Below, piece by piece: positions 1 to 12,170 of a stretch of DNA of 64,000 nucleotides. Numbering within the stretch: position 1 is the stretch's first letter; the number at the start of each line of letters is the position of its first letter. Origin of the DNA: Owenia fusiformis (Eukaryota; Annelida; Polychaeta; Sabellida; Oweniidae); contig CAIIXF020000010.1 in the NCBI GenBank assembly GCA_903813345.2, positions 22,085,181 through 22,149,180 of the forward strand, written 5' to 3'. The position numbers and the translations under genes were made by a program. Below the pieces are notes generated by a model. The model saw nothing but the letters and a program-made list of their open reading frames with translations, made no database searches and had not been told where the DNA came from.

Positions 1-730
1 AGTATGGCAATGTATCTTTAAGAAATGAAGCCGTATGGTAGAATTTCTTCAATGTGATGACTTTTATTCTATGAGCAGAAGGTTTAAGCAACATAAAAGT
101 GAAAACAGATTTAAAATTGGATCAGAACTAACAAAGTACTTAAGCTTTCTGGGCAGCTACCATGAACGTTATCATTGAACAATTAACTTTAAACATCTTA
201 CCTTAGAATTGAAATGTTTGGTAGCTTTGTCATTATTTGGTTTATAGAGGAGGTCTCGGTATTGAATTGGTCCTAATTGAATAAACGGTATGGTAACGTT
301 ATCCAATTATGCAAATTAGCTAATTTGCATAAATTATGATGTCATCAATCTATTTTTGGCTCAGAACTTCCAAGTATAGCAACAAATTTTTAGATCCGAG
401 GTTGGATGGTGTAGTTTCTGCATAGTTCGTCATTTATTCTATGAGTGGAAGAGGTATGAGCAACATCAAAAAATATTCAAAATTGAATGAGTATTAGTAA
501 AGTAATTCAGCTTTTGAGGCAGCTGCTATGAACATTACTATTTGACAATCATAAATAAAACACTGAAATAACAAAAATGAAACAAAACTGATTCAAGTTT
601 ATTGAGTGAAAAATGTATATTTTACATGTCACTGAAGTAGTTGTAGAAATGAAGTAGTATAGAAATGATATGGGTATTCATAATTTTGACTATCATTGAC
701 AGGGGTCAAAACAGTTTTTGATTTTGTAAC
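1..730. repeat. Left arm of a large inverted repeat (cut by window start)
   Basis: Read as reverse complement this matches 5070-5800: shared blocks include AGCAACATAAAAGTGAAAACAG, TAGCTTTGTCATTATTTGGT, and the stretch around GACAGGGGTCAAAA. Inside is the 26-bp perfect palindrome TTATGCAAATTAGCTAATTTGCATAA's core near 309-334. The arm probably continues left of base 1. It is a foldback-type element or two opposed copies of one repeat. Confidence 0.8.
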
Positions 731-831
731 ATGATTTATTGTTTGTGAGAAAGTTATGGATTAATCAGTTAGTGAATGGGTGAATCAGTATGGTGAAATC
801 TGTTATGTAATCTATAAATCATTGAAATGAT

Positions 832-1048
832 TTGCTTCATAGGCGTCAATCTATTTAAAAATGCGAAACATTGTGACTGGTGAAACATCAATATTTGTGC
901 TGCAATTCAAGCAGTGAACATCTACATGAATTTTTAAACTGATTTGCTTCATAGGCGTCAATCTATTTAAAAGGACGAAACATCATGACTGGTCATTAAT
1001 ATTTGTGCTGCGATTCAAGCAGTAATCATCTACGTGACCTGTTAATAC
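832..1048. repeat. Two-copy tandem repeat, about 110-bp unit
   Basis: GATTTGCTTCATAGGCGTCA begins each copy (about 830 and 942); both continue through ATCTATTTAAAA...GAAACAT...AATATTTGTGCTGC. Identity is about 85-90 percent, with a short deletion in the second copy. Confidence 0.85.
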
Positions 1049-1087
1049 AAATTGATGACGTTATATCACAAAATGTATGTCATTGCT

Positions 1088-1225
1088 GTTTTTTATGTCA
1101 TCACCAAAAGCGGTGACATATTGTTCTCCATTTGTCTCCATTTTTGAGACGGCGTTTGACATCTGGTGTCTGGCCTTTGGCATCTGTAACAAATGGCAGG
1201 TTGAGACATTTTGCATGTTTATGTC
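1088..1225. repeat. Dispersed repeat, copy shared with mucin intron 3
   Basis: The TTTATGTCATCACC...GGCATCTGTAACAAATGGCAGG...GACATTTTGCATGTT pattern recurs at 45084-45215 in the same orientation, with indels. Confidence 0.6.
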
Positions 1226-1529
1226 GTGTTTGAATTATTTACAAAATGTTATAAAAAATATCAAAATAATATGTTTTTAAAAGCCTCATTTAAAAAACAG
1301 CAAGAACATTCATTTTGATTTATTGCATTGAAGAGGATTTAAAGATCGACTTTTTGCATGCTGGTGACGTTGCGCCATTCTTACACCTAAAACCTAACTG
1401 ATTTTACCATACTATATGCTTTTTGAAGAAAGAAATCTTATTTGTTGAATTTTCTAGCAGAAATCGACTCCCTTCACTCATTTTGTCAGATTACTGGCAG
1501 TGACATTAAAGAGACAATTTTTATAATCT

Positions 1530-2492
1530 AGAGTGTCTCAAAGAATGAACCAAAGGTATATCAACAGCAAAGATTAACAATCAATATTTTCAGATATTTT
1601 TGCATGGTCATTTAGGAAAAGCAGGTAAGTTTTCTCTCTAATACTAATTTTTTAGTTCAGTCTTGCCTTTTTGATGCTTTAACCCTTTTTATACCATGTG
1701 TTTAATTTCACCTCCTTACATTTCGATAAAAGCCTGCATTCTTACTGCTACATTATTATCATATACAGATATATGACAATGTTTCTGGTGGAATGTTTTG
1801 AATTTCCTTTCACATGTTGATCTCAAATTGTTCTATGTCTCTTAGCTTGGGATAAACATAAACATGGTTCTTGAAGTCATTCCAGAGAAGATGTTTGGGG
1901 TGTCAAATCTGTTGAATAGGGAGGCCTTCACACTGGTTGGAGAGAAGAAACTGCTTTCATGGGAATTTTTGTGTGGCCCTTGCTGTACATGGAGGGGCTC
2001 AAACTGTCTGGAACCACAGAGTTCTCATTTGGATATCATTCAGTCTCTGTAACTCTGGCAGATGGAACTCCATTATCAATTAACTGCTAAATCATTTGAT
2101 GATAATTGAGCTGGTTCTCTGTGATTGTTCTGCCATCTTCAACCTTGGAACTACTTTCTCTGGGGCTATTTGAAGGAGCATTTTAAGCTAATCCCAAGCC
2201 GAAAGACCTAGTACAACATAAAGCCAACACCCAAAAAGAAATTCAAAATGTTCCACCTGAAACATTATCAATGGTGATGAACAATGTAGCACAAGGATAC
2301 AGGCTGTCATCGTGAAGTAATAAAAAGTAAAGGGTTAAATCATCAAAATGCAAGACTGAACTGAAAACTTTGTATTGGGGAGGAAACTTACATGCTTAAG
2401 CAACATGACCATGCAAAAATATCTGAAAATATTGATTGGTTAAACCGTGGTGTTAATATACTTTTGGGTACATTTTTGAGACACCTTGTATT
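1530..2492 (+). mobile_element. Decayed mariner-like DNA transposon with long terminal inverted repeats
   Basis: The left end (GTGTCTCAAAGAATGAACC from about 1532) and the right end (reverse complement GTGTCTCAAAAATGTACCC) match for about 160 bp, including AATCAATATTTTCAGATATTTTTGCATGGTCAT and TCAGTTCAGTCTTGC. TA dinucleotides flank both ends. Between them, at about 2110-2320, the plus strand keeps a broken transposase C terminus in shifting frames: WNYFLWGYLKEHFK, then KANTQKEIQNVPPETLSMVM and NNVAQGYRLSS. This is the IS630/Tc1/mariner pattern. It is a dead copy. Confidence 0.75.
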
Positions 2493-3075
2493 ATTTATCA
2501 TACCAAAGCTATTATAGTTCATAAATAGCATTGCATTTTTATATTAAGTGTTGATGAAGCGAGGACTTAAACCCAAGAGTTCCTACATCCATGTGACATT
2601 TATTTCCATATGACTAACAACACCTTAATTGTGTAACTTTGAACAAATTAACGTTTTATCACCATGTCATCTATGTGACATTGATATCCGCCTTAACATC
2701 ACCTCTATGGCATTCATTCATGTTATAGCCATCTAAATGTATGTATATGTAAAATCGATATTCCCATTACCCATGTCAAGGACCCACATGGCAGTGGTTG
2801 AATTTTTCTTTTGTTAATCTATTTCAGTGGTGATTTTCATGACAGGGATGCTTTTTATTCTTAATGTTTCCATCATCTTTGTCACATCTCCATGTTCACC
2901 TCACCAGTGTGATTTGACTCCCAAATATCATCTGTGTGACATTAATCTCCTTGTTAATATCATCTATAGGTGTGACATTGATTCAGCTCCTCTCAGCACA
3001 TCTTATTGTGATGACTTTTGGCCCAGCGTCCAGGCCTACATGTACATCTGAGACTTTTTGATAAAATCTGTTACA

Positions 3076-4052
3076 CAGGGCGTTTCAAAAAAACGCAACA
3101 GGTAGTTATCTCTTAAAATCACAAAACTAGTGATGACTACATCAATTTCATTCAATGTACCATAAAGCCACATCCCTCCTCTTCATTCACATGTGGTAAA
3201 GGTTGGGTGAGAAATTCTTCTATTTGCACAGTGGGTCAAAATTGGCTCTGAACCAAGTTTTAGATATTGCAAAAATCAGTGGAAGGGCTAAGTACCTATG
3301 GAAGTTCCCCTGACTTGAAATGCTGTGACTTTTTCTTTTGGAGCTATCTCAGGAGCATCTGTGCTCACAATTCCTTCACCAGATATTGCGAAACCTCGAG
3401 AAAGAATTGCCCATGGGCTGCTTTTCTCTGCTTTAACCCACAGATGACTCCAGGCTGAACAATGCATGACGTGGACAAATGAGCGCATCTTTATGTGCAA
3501 GGAAGTGGTGGCAATTTGGAGAGGTATAGGATGTATTCTTGCAAGAGTATGAGTATGAACACTTAACTGTTTATGCCACACCTGTCACACCTTCTTCCAA
3601 TCGCCCCTATGCCCCTTGTAGTGACTTTTGCAATGTTTGAAACTTGAGTCTGAACTGAATTTTGCCCTACTTTGCAAAATTAATGATTATTCGGCCAGCC
3701 ATGACTCCCTGTGAATGAATGATATTCCATTGGCAAAGAAGAGTAATTTGGCTTTTCGGTACATTGAATGAAAAGGATACAGTCAGCATAGGTTTTATGT
3801 TTTCTTCCAATATTCCATCGGGCTCCGTACACTTACTTTTGCGATGTTTATAACTTGGCCCCAAGCTAATTTTGGCCCACTTTGCAAATGGAATGATTAC
3901 TCGCCCAACCATGACCAAATATCAATGAATGATATATCATTGTAAAGAGGAGACACATGGCTTCATGGTGCATTGAATGAAATCAATGATGTTATCACTG
4001 GTTTTGTGCTTTTCCGAGATAACAATCTGTTGCGTTTTTTTGATACACACTG
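3076..4052 (+). mobile_element. Second decayed mariner-superfamily element with inverted repeats
   Basis: The ends are CAGGGCGTTTCAAAAAAACG (left) and, reverse-complemented, CAGTGTGTATCAAAAAAACG (right), both followed by CAACAG; pairing continues for about 200 bp. The right arm contains a tandem duplication (about 3615-3780 and 3835-3990). A transposase C-terminal fossil lies at 3300-3540: SSPDLKCCDFFFWSYLRSI, and in another frame AHLYVQGSGGNLER. It carries stops and frameshifts, so it is inactive. Confidence 0.75.
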
Positions 4053-5069
4053 TATTGATTAGATCTTCATTAGATTAGATCATTCCATATTAAAGCTTCT
4101 AAACTATAAAAAGTGTAAATTAAAAAAGTTTAGATTCAACGTCTGTCAATCATACTACGTGATTAACTCCTTTATTTTGCGCTTAAATCTCCTGTTGTTA
4201 CGGTTCTCAGTTTTGAATGGTATCCATAGTCTATGGGGATATACCTGAAATCCATCCATTTCAGACTCATATTTTTCATAGATTTTTGGTATTTCATATT
4301 TTGGAAATCTTTTAAAACAAGTTCAGATTACAAGTCCTATATCATAAATACTTTGGGACATAAGAGATAGATGTAGGAAACCTATATGTAGATGTAGGAA
4401 GGGTTAGTTAAAGTCCTACAAAAATCAATTCTTTCAAAAATATTTTAAAGGGCACTTTTTCGTCGTGACTATTTTGATCAATAGACTTTAATTTCAGGAT
4501 TACTGGTACTATTACTGAGCTCTTGTATGGATTTTGTCATCATTTTTCATTGCATATCGAAATTATATAAAAACTACTTTTCATTTTGCTTCTTTAAGTA
4601 CCTTCTATCTGCTTATAGTCCATTTTCAGAAAAGCTATATCATAAATCAATCTAAGGTTGAATCACCAAGGATTTTGAAGTTTGAAAAATTCCCCTAAAG
4701 TAGTTATCACATTAGCTGTATGGGCTCGCCATTTGCCACCGATTGACTTATTTTGGGCATTGATTTTTGGAAATGTTAACATATAAGTTCTAAAGTTGAC
4801 ACTTTATCTGTATTTTAAATATAAAATGATAGTTAAGATTTATTTTGTTTATGTCCAAATATCAACAAAATTTTGTTTTCAGCTTTTTCACATGCTAGAA
4901 ATCAAATGAAACCAGGAATACTCTTCCATATAGATTTTGTAAATATTGATAAGTATATTAGTCAGCATATGTCAAAATAGCATAATTAAAGCATTACTAT
5001 ATATTCATATAGATCATTGACAGTGTATGGTAAATTATAAAATTAGATTTTAAAATACAAGATCAAGAT

Positions 5070-5990
5070 CACATGATTTTGACCCCTGTGAATGATAGTC
5101 AAAATACATGTATCATTTCCACATACTTTCATGTACAGTTCAATGGAAAAATATGAACAAGTCATGTACATTTTTACTCAATAAAATTGAAACAACTATG
5201 TTTGTTTCTTTTTTTGTTATTGTAATATTTTTATAATTGTCAAACAATGACGTTCATAGTAGCTGCCCCAAAACCTGAAAAACTTTGCTATTCTGACCCA
5301 ATTTTGAATCTGTTGTCTCTTGAATGTTGCCTCTATCTCCCACTCATCAAATAAAGGTCAAAACTATGCACACATTCTGTCATTCGGCCTAAGTTCTAAT
5401 ATGTATGTTGCTAACTGGGATATTCTGAACAAAAATAGATTGATGACGTCACAATTTATGCAAATTAGCTAATTTGCATAATTGAATATTGTAATCGTAC
5501 AGGAAATTTTATAAGGTTTAATTTAATACCAATATCATATCTATAGACCAAATAATGACAAAGCTACAAACACTTTAAACGTCTATGGTAAGATGTCTGA
5601 ATAAAATTGTCAAATAATGACATTCATAGTAGCTGCCTCGAAAGTTTAATAACTTTGGCAATACTGATCCAATTTTGAATCTGTTTTCACTTTTATGTTG
5701 CTTATACATTATTGTTATAGTCTAAAAGACCAAACTTTGCCGAAATTCTGACATACGGCCTCAGTTCAAATAGATATGTTGCTATTCTCGAAATTTCTGA
5801 AACAAAAATTGATTGATGACGTCACAATTTATGCAAATTATCGAATTTGCATAATTGCATATCATTACTTTATGAAAAAATGAATTAGCTTTAATTTGAT
5901 ACCAATATCATCTCTATAGACCAAATAATGACAAAGTTACAAATGATTTAAGATTCCAAGGTAAGATGTCTATAGATGCGTAACCATGGT
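5070..5990. repeat. Right arm of the inverted repeat, internally duplicated
   Basis: Inverted partner of 1-730. It contains two tandem sub-units (about 5240-5560 and 5590-5950), each with a TCAAATAATGAC/TTCATAGTAGCTGCC start and a GATTGATGACGTCACAATTTATGCAAATTA block. The TATGCAAATTAGCTAATTTGCATA palindrome is at about 5457-5480, with a mutated copy near 5830. Confidence 0.8.
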
Positions 5991-8409
5991 AACGGAATGC
6001 TACAATACAGAGCAACCAATGAGAGTTTGCAAGGGCATCCGGCAAAAAATTGAGCCTCAAAGTGTTACCTTTCAAAAAAGAATGGATGCCATAAATTAAC
6101 AGAGACCGCCACGTTGGGTAAATTTTTTGAAACGATAGAGAGGCATGGGTTTCTAACTATAACAGGTGTCTGATAACAAAACAGAGTTTTCCAGATATCT
6201 TAACGTTTTCGAACATATGATATTTATAGGTCATTGTTCCAAGGCCATTCTGGTATGTTTCTAAAGGAAAGTATAAAATGATAATTTGATATCGTATTTA
6301 ATGATGTACAAAGTTTCACGGAAATTTCTGAAATTAAATGTTGTTGCGTCTGCTCGCAATAAATTTTTTGCTGATTCATCATCAGAATGAATTGGGGAAA
6401 CATCCCTTCTACTTGATGTCATTGTTGTTTGTTCTTCTCTTGAGTTTGTACTATATCTAGTATTAATTAAAATATAATCTGAATACAATTGTACAATTGC
6501 ATGATTGGTGTCCATTTGTCCGTCACATCTATTTTATGTATTATATTGATTAAAGGGCGTTTCAATATTTTATATAGCCTGGGTAACAGGCATGACATTA
6601 TTATTAGGTTGCACTATTTTAGGTGTATGCGCAGCTTAGATCAAGTACATATAGGTTTAGATGTCTTGATCTTGAATTTCCATATAACTTATTGAATTTT
6701 GCTATTGCTTAATTTATGAATTCGATTTATCTCCTTGAAGCACCTAATTATTGTTATTTACTTGTGTGGCACGCAGGATTGTATATTCTAATGACATGAA
6801 AAATCATCACTTACATTGTAAATCAAATTATTGATCATCAGAACATAGAGAAACATGCAAGAATAAGTAATTATGAAAGCTATTACGTGTACCTTTACCC
6901 GGAAAGAATTTGTATTTACACAATGAAAATCTCGCGTAAGGAATCAAAAAGTAAATATTAAATGCCATAATTGGTGCCATTAAACCAGTATGTTATTTCT
7001 TATTTATGAACATGGTCAGGCAAATGAATTAGATAAACCGTTATGGATAAAGTATGAGTACTGGGATTTAAGAAAAATAATAGCCGAGGGCCGTGATCCG
7101 AGGCTATTAGTTCTCCTAAGACCCAATCTAACTTAAACCCGACACCGAGTCTTATGAAAGGTAAATGGCCCATGATCCAATTTTAGGAAGATTTTATTTC
7201 TTTTGTATTGATTATGAGATGAGTGTATTGATAAGACGTGATTGGTTGTAATTGGTTAAGCTTCAGTGCACTGCATGTAACAGGCCAGGTACAGTTTGAA
7301 ACTTGGGCTGTATTTCTAGATTGCTTTAAAACTTTTTAATGAGTTTTCTCCAGGTAACACTAAAACGACAATAAGTCCGGCAGTGCATGATTACGACCTC
7401 GTGTGTTTTCAACTCATCCAAGCGCACTTACACTTACATAATTCTTTTGAAAGACATCACAGTTTATTGCAATCCTGTGGTGCTGACACACTGTTAGCGG
7501 ACAAGATTGATACATCATAATAAGCGGTGTAAATGCTCTTGGTTGAGCGTTGTTGTTGAAAACGTGTGACCATGTAATTTGCACCACATGGGCTTATTGT
7601 TCTTTTTGTGATACCTAGGGGGAAAACTTCAATATTATGCAATTGACTTGCACCGCGGGCAGTTCAAAAACGCAGCGTTGATTCATTTTGTGCTTACTAT
7701 TGAATGAGGGAATAGGGTGTAATTAGATCAGCTTTAGTGCACTGCCCGTGACAGTCAATCGTCTTTTGTGCAACACTTTTTGTATATCTTGCTAAGTGTC
7801 AGAATGCACCCTTCTTTGTTACAACTGTATATTCTTTAAAACAATATACAGTTTATTCTGCTGTGTTGCTACCCAAGTGGGGTTTCATATTACTAATATT
7901 CACCTGACGTGAAATGTGATTAATAATGTATGTAAGATATCTTAATAAATTATGATGGGGCATCCTTTGCTGCGAACGTGTATGTACGCTAAGTGCAGAA
8001 GGAGTAAAGGCCTTAAACGTTTTACCAATCACCGTAAGAAGAGGCTTCACGAAAAGCACAGCCAGTCACGAGAAAAACAAATCGACAATATCCCAAACGA
8101 TGTTCCCCCAATAGGAATCTATTTTATTTAGTTGCTTTACGTCTAAGTTTTTTATCATGATCAGAAGGGGACAGTAGTTTTGGCCGAAAAAATTAAGCTG
8201 TCTTTTTGAAAGTTCTGTTGCGTTTTGTTTAAAGTTTAACCTACTAATCTAAAATTTCAAAACAAAATAAACGATTATTTGAATGTGATAGCTCGATCAT
8301 ATTCTCGGAGAACTTTTTGACATTAAATGAAAAGACCTTCATGTTCATATGACACTATCTATTGCCAAGACATGTAAATGTCAAATATTAAGGTCTACCT
8401 AATCTGATA
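5991..8409. other. No gene recognised
   Basis: AT-rich sequence. Short frames on either strand have no recognisable domain. A partly inverted AATAGCC...GGCTATT hairpin lies at about 7081-7112. A loosely duplicated block (TTAAGCTTCAGTGCACTGC near 7257 and ATCAGCTTTAGTGCACTGC near 7727) suggests repeat remnants. Confidence 0.6.
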
Positions 8410-9090
8410 ATAGCCCTATTTACACTACACGCGGCATTCCAAGACGTCTTGGCTAAAACGTTTTAGAAAAGGTATGTTGAGTTTACACCGCCATTTTCAA
8501 GACGTCTTACGAAATATGATTGAGTTTACACCTGTCTATCTAAAAAGTCTTAGAGATATGTATGTATACATGTAAAATGAAAAAAGCAGTTTAGTACTGG
8601 TTGAAGAACGGTTCAGTCAATATCGCTCTTCCTTTCCCGCTTCTATACTTTGTGCTAAAGAATGCATCGGTTTCACAAAAATATGTCCTGAAGACAGCAT
8701 TGTTAAAAGCATGAAAGAGAGCAGGAAGATTTTGTGCATATTATATTAGGGTAATGATAGATCGCCAGGCAAATTATTTCTTCTCGATATTTTTGGGATG
8801 ATATTGGGAACAAGGGATAAGAGAAAAGAAAGGACCATCCGACACATGTAAACAGAGAGTTTCAAATTTTTCGTTCAGCGCAAAACCTAAAAACCCAAAA
8901 CCGATGGATTTACACCCGCTTATAAAACGTTTTAACGCTAAGACGTCTTGGCTATGACTAGGGTCCTTAAACGTTTTAGCTAAGCGCTCTTAGCCGAGAG
9001 CTCTTGAGAAAATCTGGATTTACATTACATTTGTAAAACGCTATTTAACGTTTTACCCAAGACGTCTTAGGGCTCTAGTAAATCCAACAA
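8410..9090. repeat. Element rich in AAGACGTCTT and AAAACGTTTT palindromes
   Basis: AAGACGTCTT occurs at 8441, 8499, 8940 and 9059. AAAACGTTTT occurs at 8455 and 8924, with shorter AAACGTTT copies near 8969 and 9046. GGATTTACAC or ATTTACAC boxes accompany both ends, and the outer halves are roughly inverted. It is probably a non-autonomous DNA element with sub-terminal palindromic motifs; the middle (8560-8880) has no recognised content. Confidence 0.6.
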
Positions 9091-10162
9091 TTGATCGTGT
9101 CATGTTATAAAAAGTGTAAAGCATGGGCTAAATACGTTTGATTAATATGTTTAGTTGAGCCTCAAGTTATCCTTTGTAAGTTTAAACAGGTTTCGGGTAT
9201 TCGGAAACTTTGGTAATGTAGTGTATTGTTATCAATCATTAACAAATTTGTCCGTTTGAGTTATATTACATTGATTACAGTATGTAATTGTAAATCACAC
9301 CTTTGCTTAGAAACCCTAAATTTACAAAATAGATCACAATGTTTATGTAAGGCGTTGTAGACCGACAGTCCTACATTAATTCTACAAGGTAGAAGGTTTA
9401 CTACAAATCCAATAAAATGTTTCAGCCTGTTCTAATGGTTTTCCAGTTTTGGTTGAGCATTTCTAATAACAATGTCCATTTGATGCATTACGTCAAAATA
9501 ATTAATTAATTAATAGGGTTAGCTGGATTTTCGTAGTCGTGTAATTTACTTTGTTCGACTTACCTTAATGAGCCATCAACTGATCAAGTATAGGCTTACA
9601 TCAAAACTGTTACATCCTTGTAGTATAAACAGGCCAGGCGTTTATGCATCACATCATGATATGACCCCATTAGCATTGTTTTTTCTAATTTTAAGGTATG
9701 CTATTTGAAACGAACATTTAATCTTAAATGTGTCACGTTAAATAGGATAAGTTATGTGGGAATTGTTAACCCCTTGATATTGCATGTACACCATGAAATT
9801 CATCAATTTTTTTTATCAAAGATCAAGAGATTCATTATACAGTGCAACGTTAATTGAGGTATACATAAAATACAAAGAAGCAACACCAAAGAAATCTCCC
9901 CTGGAGTGGAGTAAATACCACATCACGGTTTGTCGGGTGAGTATCCCCCAGCAAAGCATGACGTTTACTGAGAGAAACCACAGGTTCGATAACTTCAACT
10001 CGACTAAACGCTCCCATCCTTAGTCGAAGGCTGTTTGATTTCTTTCCAGTGGCATTAACCTGGGGTCAGCTTACATTAGGTGTGGATGGAGATCTTTGAA
10101 TCAAAATCAAACTATTGCCAAGGGGAAGGCATGTGAACATGAAAGATGCCATTAATACTCAC
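9091..10162. other. No gene recognised; small hairpin
   Basis: No coding sequence supported. A hairpin (CTCGACTAA with TTAGTCGAA, 12-base loop) lies at about 10000-10027. A minus-strand frame of about 55 codons crosses it but has no match that I recognise. Confidence 0.5.
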
Positions 10163-10406
10163 TTTGTATCGCCCAGTCAGTATCATTCATTTGTCCACCA
10201 TTGAATATTGTGCCCAAAACAGTAAGATAATACGAAAGATCACGAGAACATGTTGTTGGCAAGGATTTTAATGATGTTTGTCTTTCTTTCAATTTATTGA
10301 TTGTCCCTTGTTTGCTTTCTTTTTCCAACTTCGTAATAAGTGTTGACTGTATAATTCCAAAAGTTAGCAGCCAAATTAAAATCTTCAAATAAAAATTCGT
10401 TGCCAT
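10163..10406 (-). CDS. First coding exon of an NRF-like (nose resistant to fluoxetine) acyltransferase, partial
   Basis: On the minus strand ATG 10406-10404 opens with MATNFYLKILIWLLTFGIIQ, a convincing signal peptide. The frame continues through a Lys/Glu-rich spacer to TTCSRDLSYYL and then NDTDWAIQ. It stops at a strong donor CAAA/GTGAGT (GT at 10162-10161) in phase 1. The pattern C-x(2)-DL-x(2)-YL ... WAIQ resembles the start of the NRF-6 N-terminal domain, where WALQM is usually followed by a DAxGK motif. A TG at the start of the next exon would restore the Met. I could not find the next exon between 1 and 10160, so the rest lies outside the window, is diverged, or is lost. The body of these proteins is a multi-pass acyltransferase-3 domain. 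Called from pattern only. Confidence 0.4.
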
Positions 10407-11589
10407 ATTCACTAAAATACTTGATGTTAAAATATTTCCTCAAAATTCGACATTTTATTTAAGACTGCTTTTTATGAGATCGACATGTAGAGAATTGAAT
10501 ATTGGTTTAATTATAAACTAAAATGTATTTTATCTTGACATTAATTTTGATATATATTTGCTCATCTTATATAGTACGCGTACGTTTGTACACGTCCCAA
10601 ATAGTTTAGTATCAAAACACGATTTAAAAGTGTGATACTTGTACTGATACAAAACTTTGATAAAATGCTTTACTACCTTTTTAAAATAGCATTACTGATA
10701 ATTAAATTCATACTGTTATAGTTGGGTCGTGACGCTTTGTTTTTATACTATTATCGGTTTGAAATCATGTTATTCCCTTCTGTGTGGACATTAACTCTGA
10801 TCGAGTATTAAGCAATGAGGAAAATATTTTTATGTTGTTTAGGCCAACACTGATTAATTGGGTAACGATTTTATAATGAATTGATCAATTGAACAATAAT
10901 GTCTGGGTCATTTATTAGAAGGGACGACTACATATATTCCTCGTCTTGCATTAAAATCCCGAACGCCCTCACCCATTTAAAATGGTCCTATTGAATTACC
11001 AGATTACTTATTCATTCCATACTTTTAAACCAGTGTATTCCTTCAGTCATATGTAATTTACCTTCATGGATCAAGATGTTTTCATTCCAGTTAATCTAAT
11101 TTTATTTTTATATATGCTTAGGAATGCATTTGTTTATCTAAAGACTTCTCCACGAATGTTGGGGAAAACATCGGTGCCGAAGAGGACAACTACAGGATTT
11201 ATCATACAACTAATTGATACCTGATTATTTTTGATGTTTTTCATATTCTTGAATGTTGTGCGGTTGTGTATCAAAATATATGTGTCTTGTAGTTCTGTAT
11301 TCTGAAACATCTTAGGTTTGAATAAGAAATAGTTTGAACATTGACAGGAGACAAAAATCTTGATCCAAAAAATTCAGAAAAAACTTCTCGCGTTGGTGCA
11401 CTGTAAAAAACAGGGTTCTTCAGAGGGGGTTCGTATAATACTGTTTTATCTCTGTTATGTCATGCTTTACGTTGCAGAGAGGAAATGGTTTTTTGTTCTG
11501 TCTTCTCTTGATATCTGTAACCATGAGTTAATGTTTATCGCCATTTCCATTGTCAAAGCATGCAAAAAAAGATCATTACTATGGTATTT
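10407..11589. other. No gene recognised
   Basis: Upstream side of the minus-strand exon at 10163-10406, so its promoter or a 5' UTR exon would be expected here. No TATA box or splice site stands out. Confidence 0.5.
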
Positions 11590-12170
11590 TCTTTCTGATT
11601 TGTGCCTCGGAAAATTCGAAATGGCTGCCATCAGGAATTTGGGTTAATCTTGAAATCTTTCTGAAGTATAGCTTTATTATACTCAAATGAAAGGCAATTT
11701 AGAGTAGATTGCAAATATTGTATCGGTTTTGTAACTTGGGCCTCATAAAATTCAAAATGGCCGCCGCTTTATGTGGAATTCCGCAATAATTTTCTGATAT
11801 CTTCAAAATATGCCTATATTATTCCATTCTGATACTCATAGCATCTCTCTCTCTCTCTCTCTCTGTTGCATTTCTCCAGAAGGATAGAGACGGAGAGGGC
11901 GTGGCTTACCACGATGATATTATTCTCAAATTGAAGAAAAATTAGGGCAGATCAGAAAATTCAAATTGTCTTTATTATTTGTGCCTTTAAAACTCTTAAA
12001 TGGTCAACCAAATGTTTTTAAAATTGGTAGAATATGTTGATGTATCTCTAATGTTTCCAATATTCATATTTTTGTGACAAATGCAGATTCATATATGTTA
12101 TAGTGTTCGTTGGGATTTGCTACTCGTTGGAGTTGCTGTTTTCTAGTTTATAAGAATGATACTGAGATAC
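11590..12170. repeat. Interspersed repeat family A, copy 1 (3' part)
   Basis: Shares TATAGCTTTATTATACTCAAATGAAAGGCA, AAAATGGCCGCC and the end block TTCGTTGGGATTTGCTACTC with 23750-24180, and the central part with 18640-19050. The terminal TTCGTTGGGA is the inverse of TCCCAACGGAC, which opens the copies at 22410 and 23344. Confidence 0.75.
11844..11864. repeat. (TC)n microsatellite
   Basis: About ten uninterrupted TC units inside a family A repeat copy. Confidence 0.95.

Noticed and set aside
6261-6515. Minus-strand frame with REEQTTMTSSRRDVSPIHSD as a conserved gene
   Set aside because: Low-complexity polar stretch with no recognisable domain, no splice context and no neighbouring exons.
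9816-9998. Minus-strand 60-codon frame downstream of the NRF-like exon as its second exon
   Set aside because: It does not begin with a phase-1 acceptor followed by a DAxGK-like motif, and its sequence shows no resemblance to the acyltransferase family.
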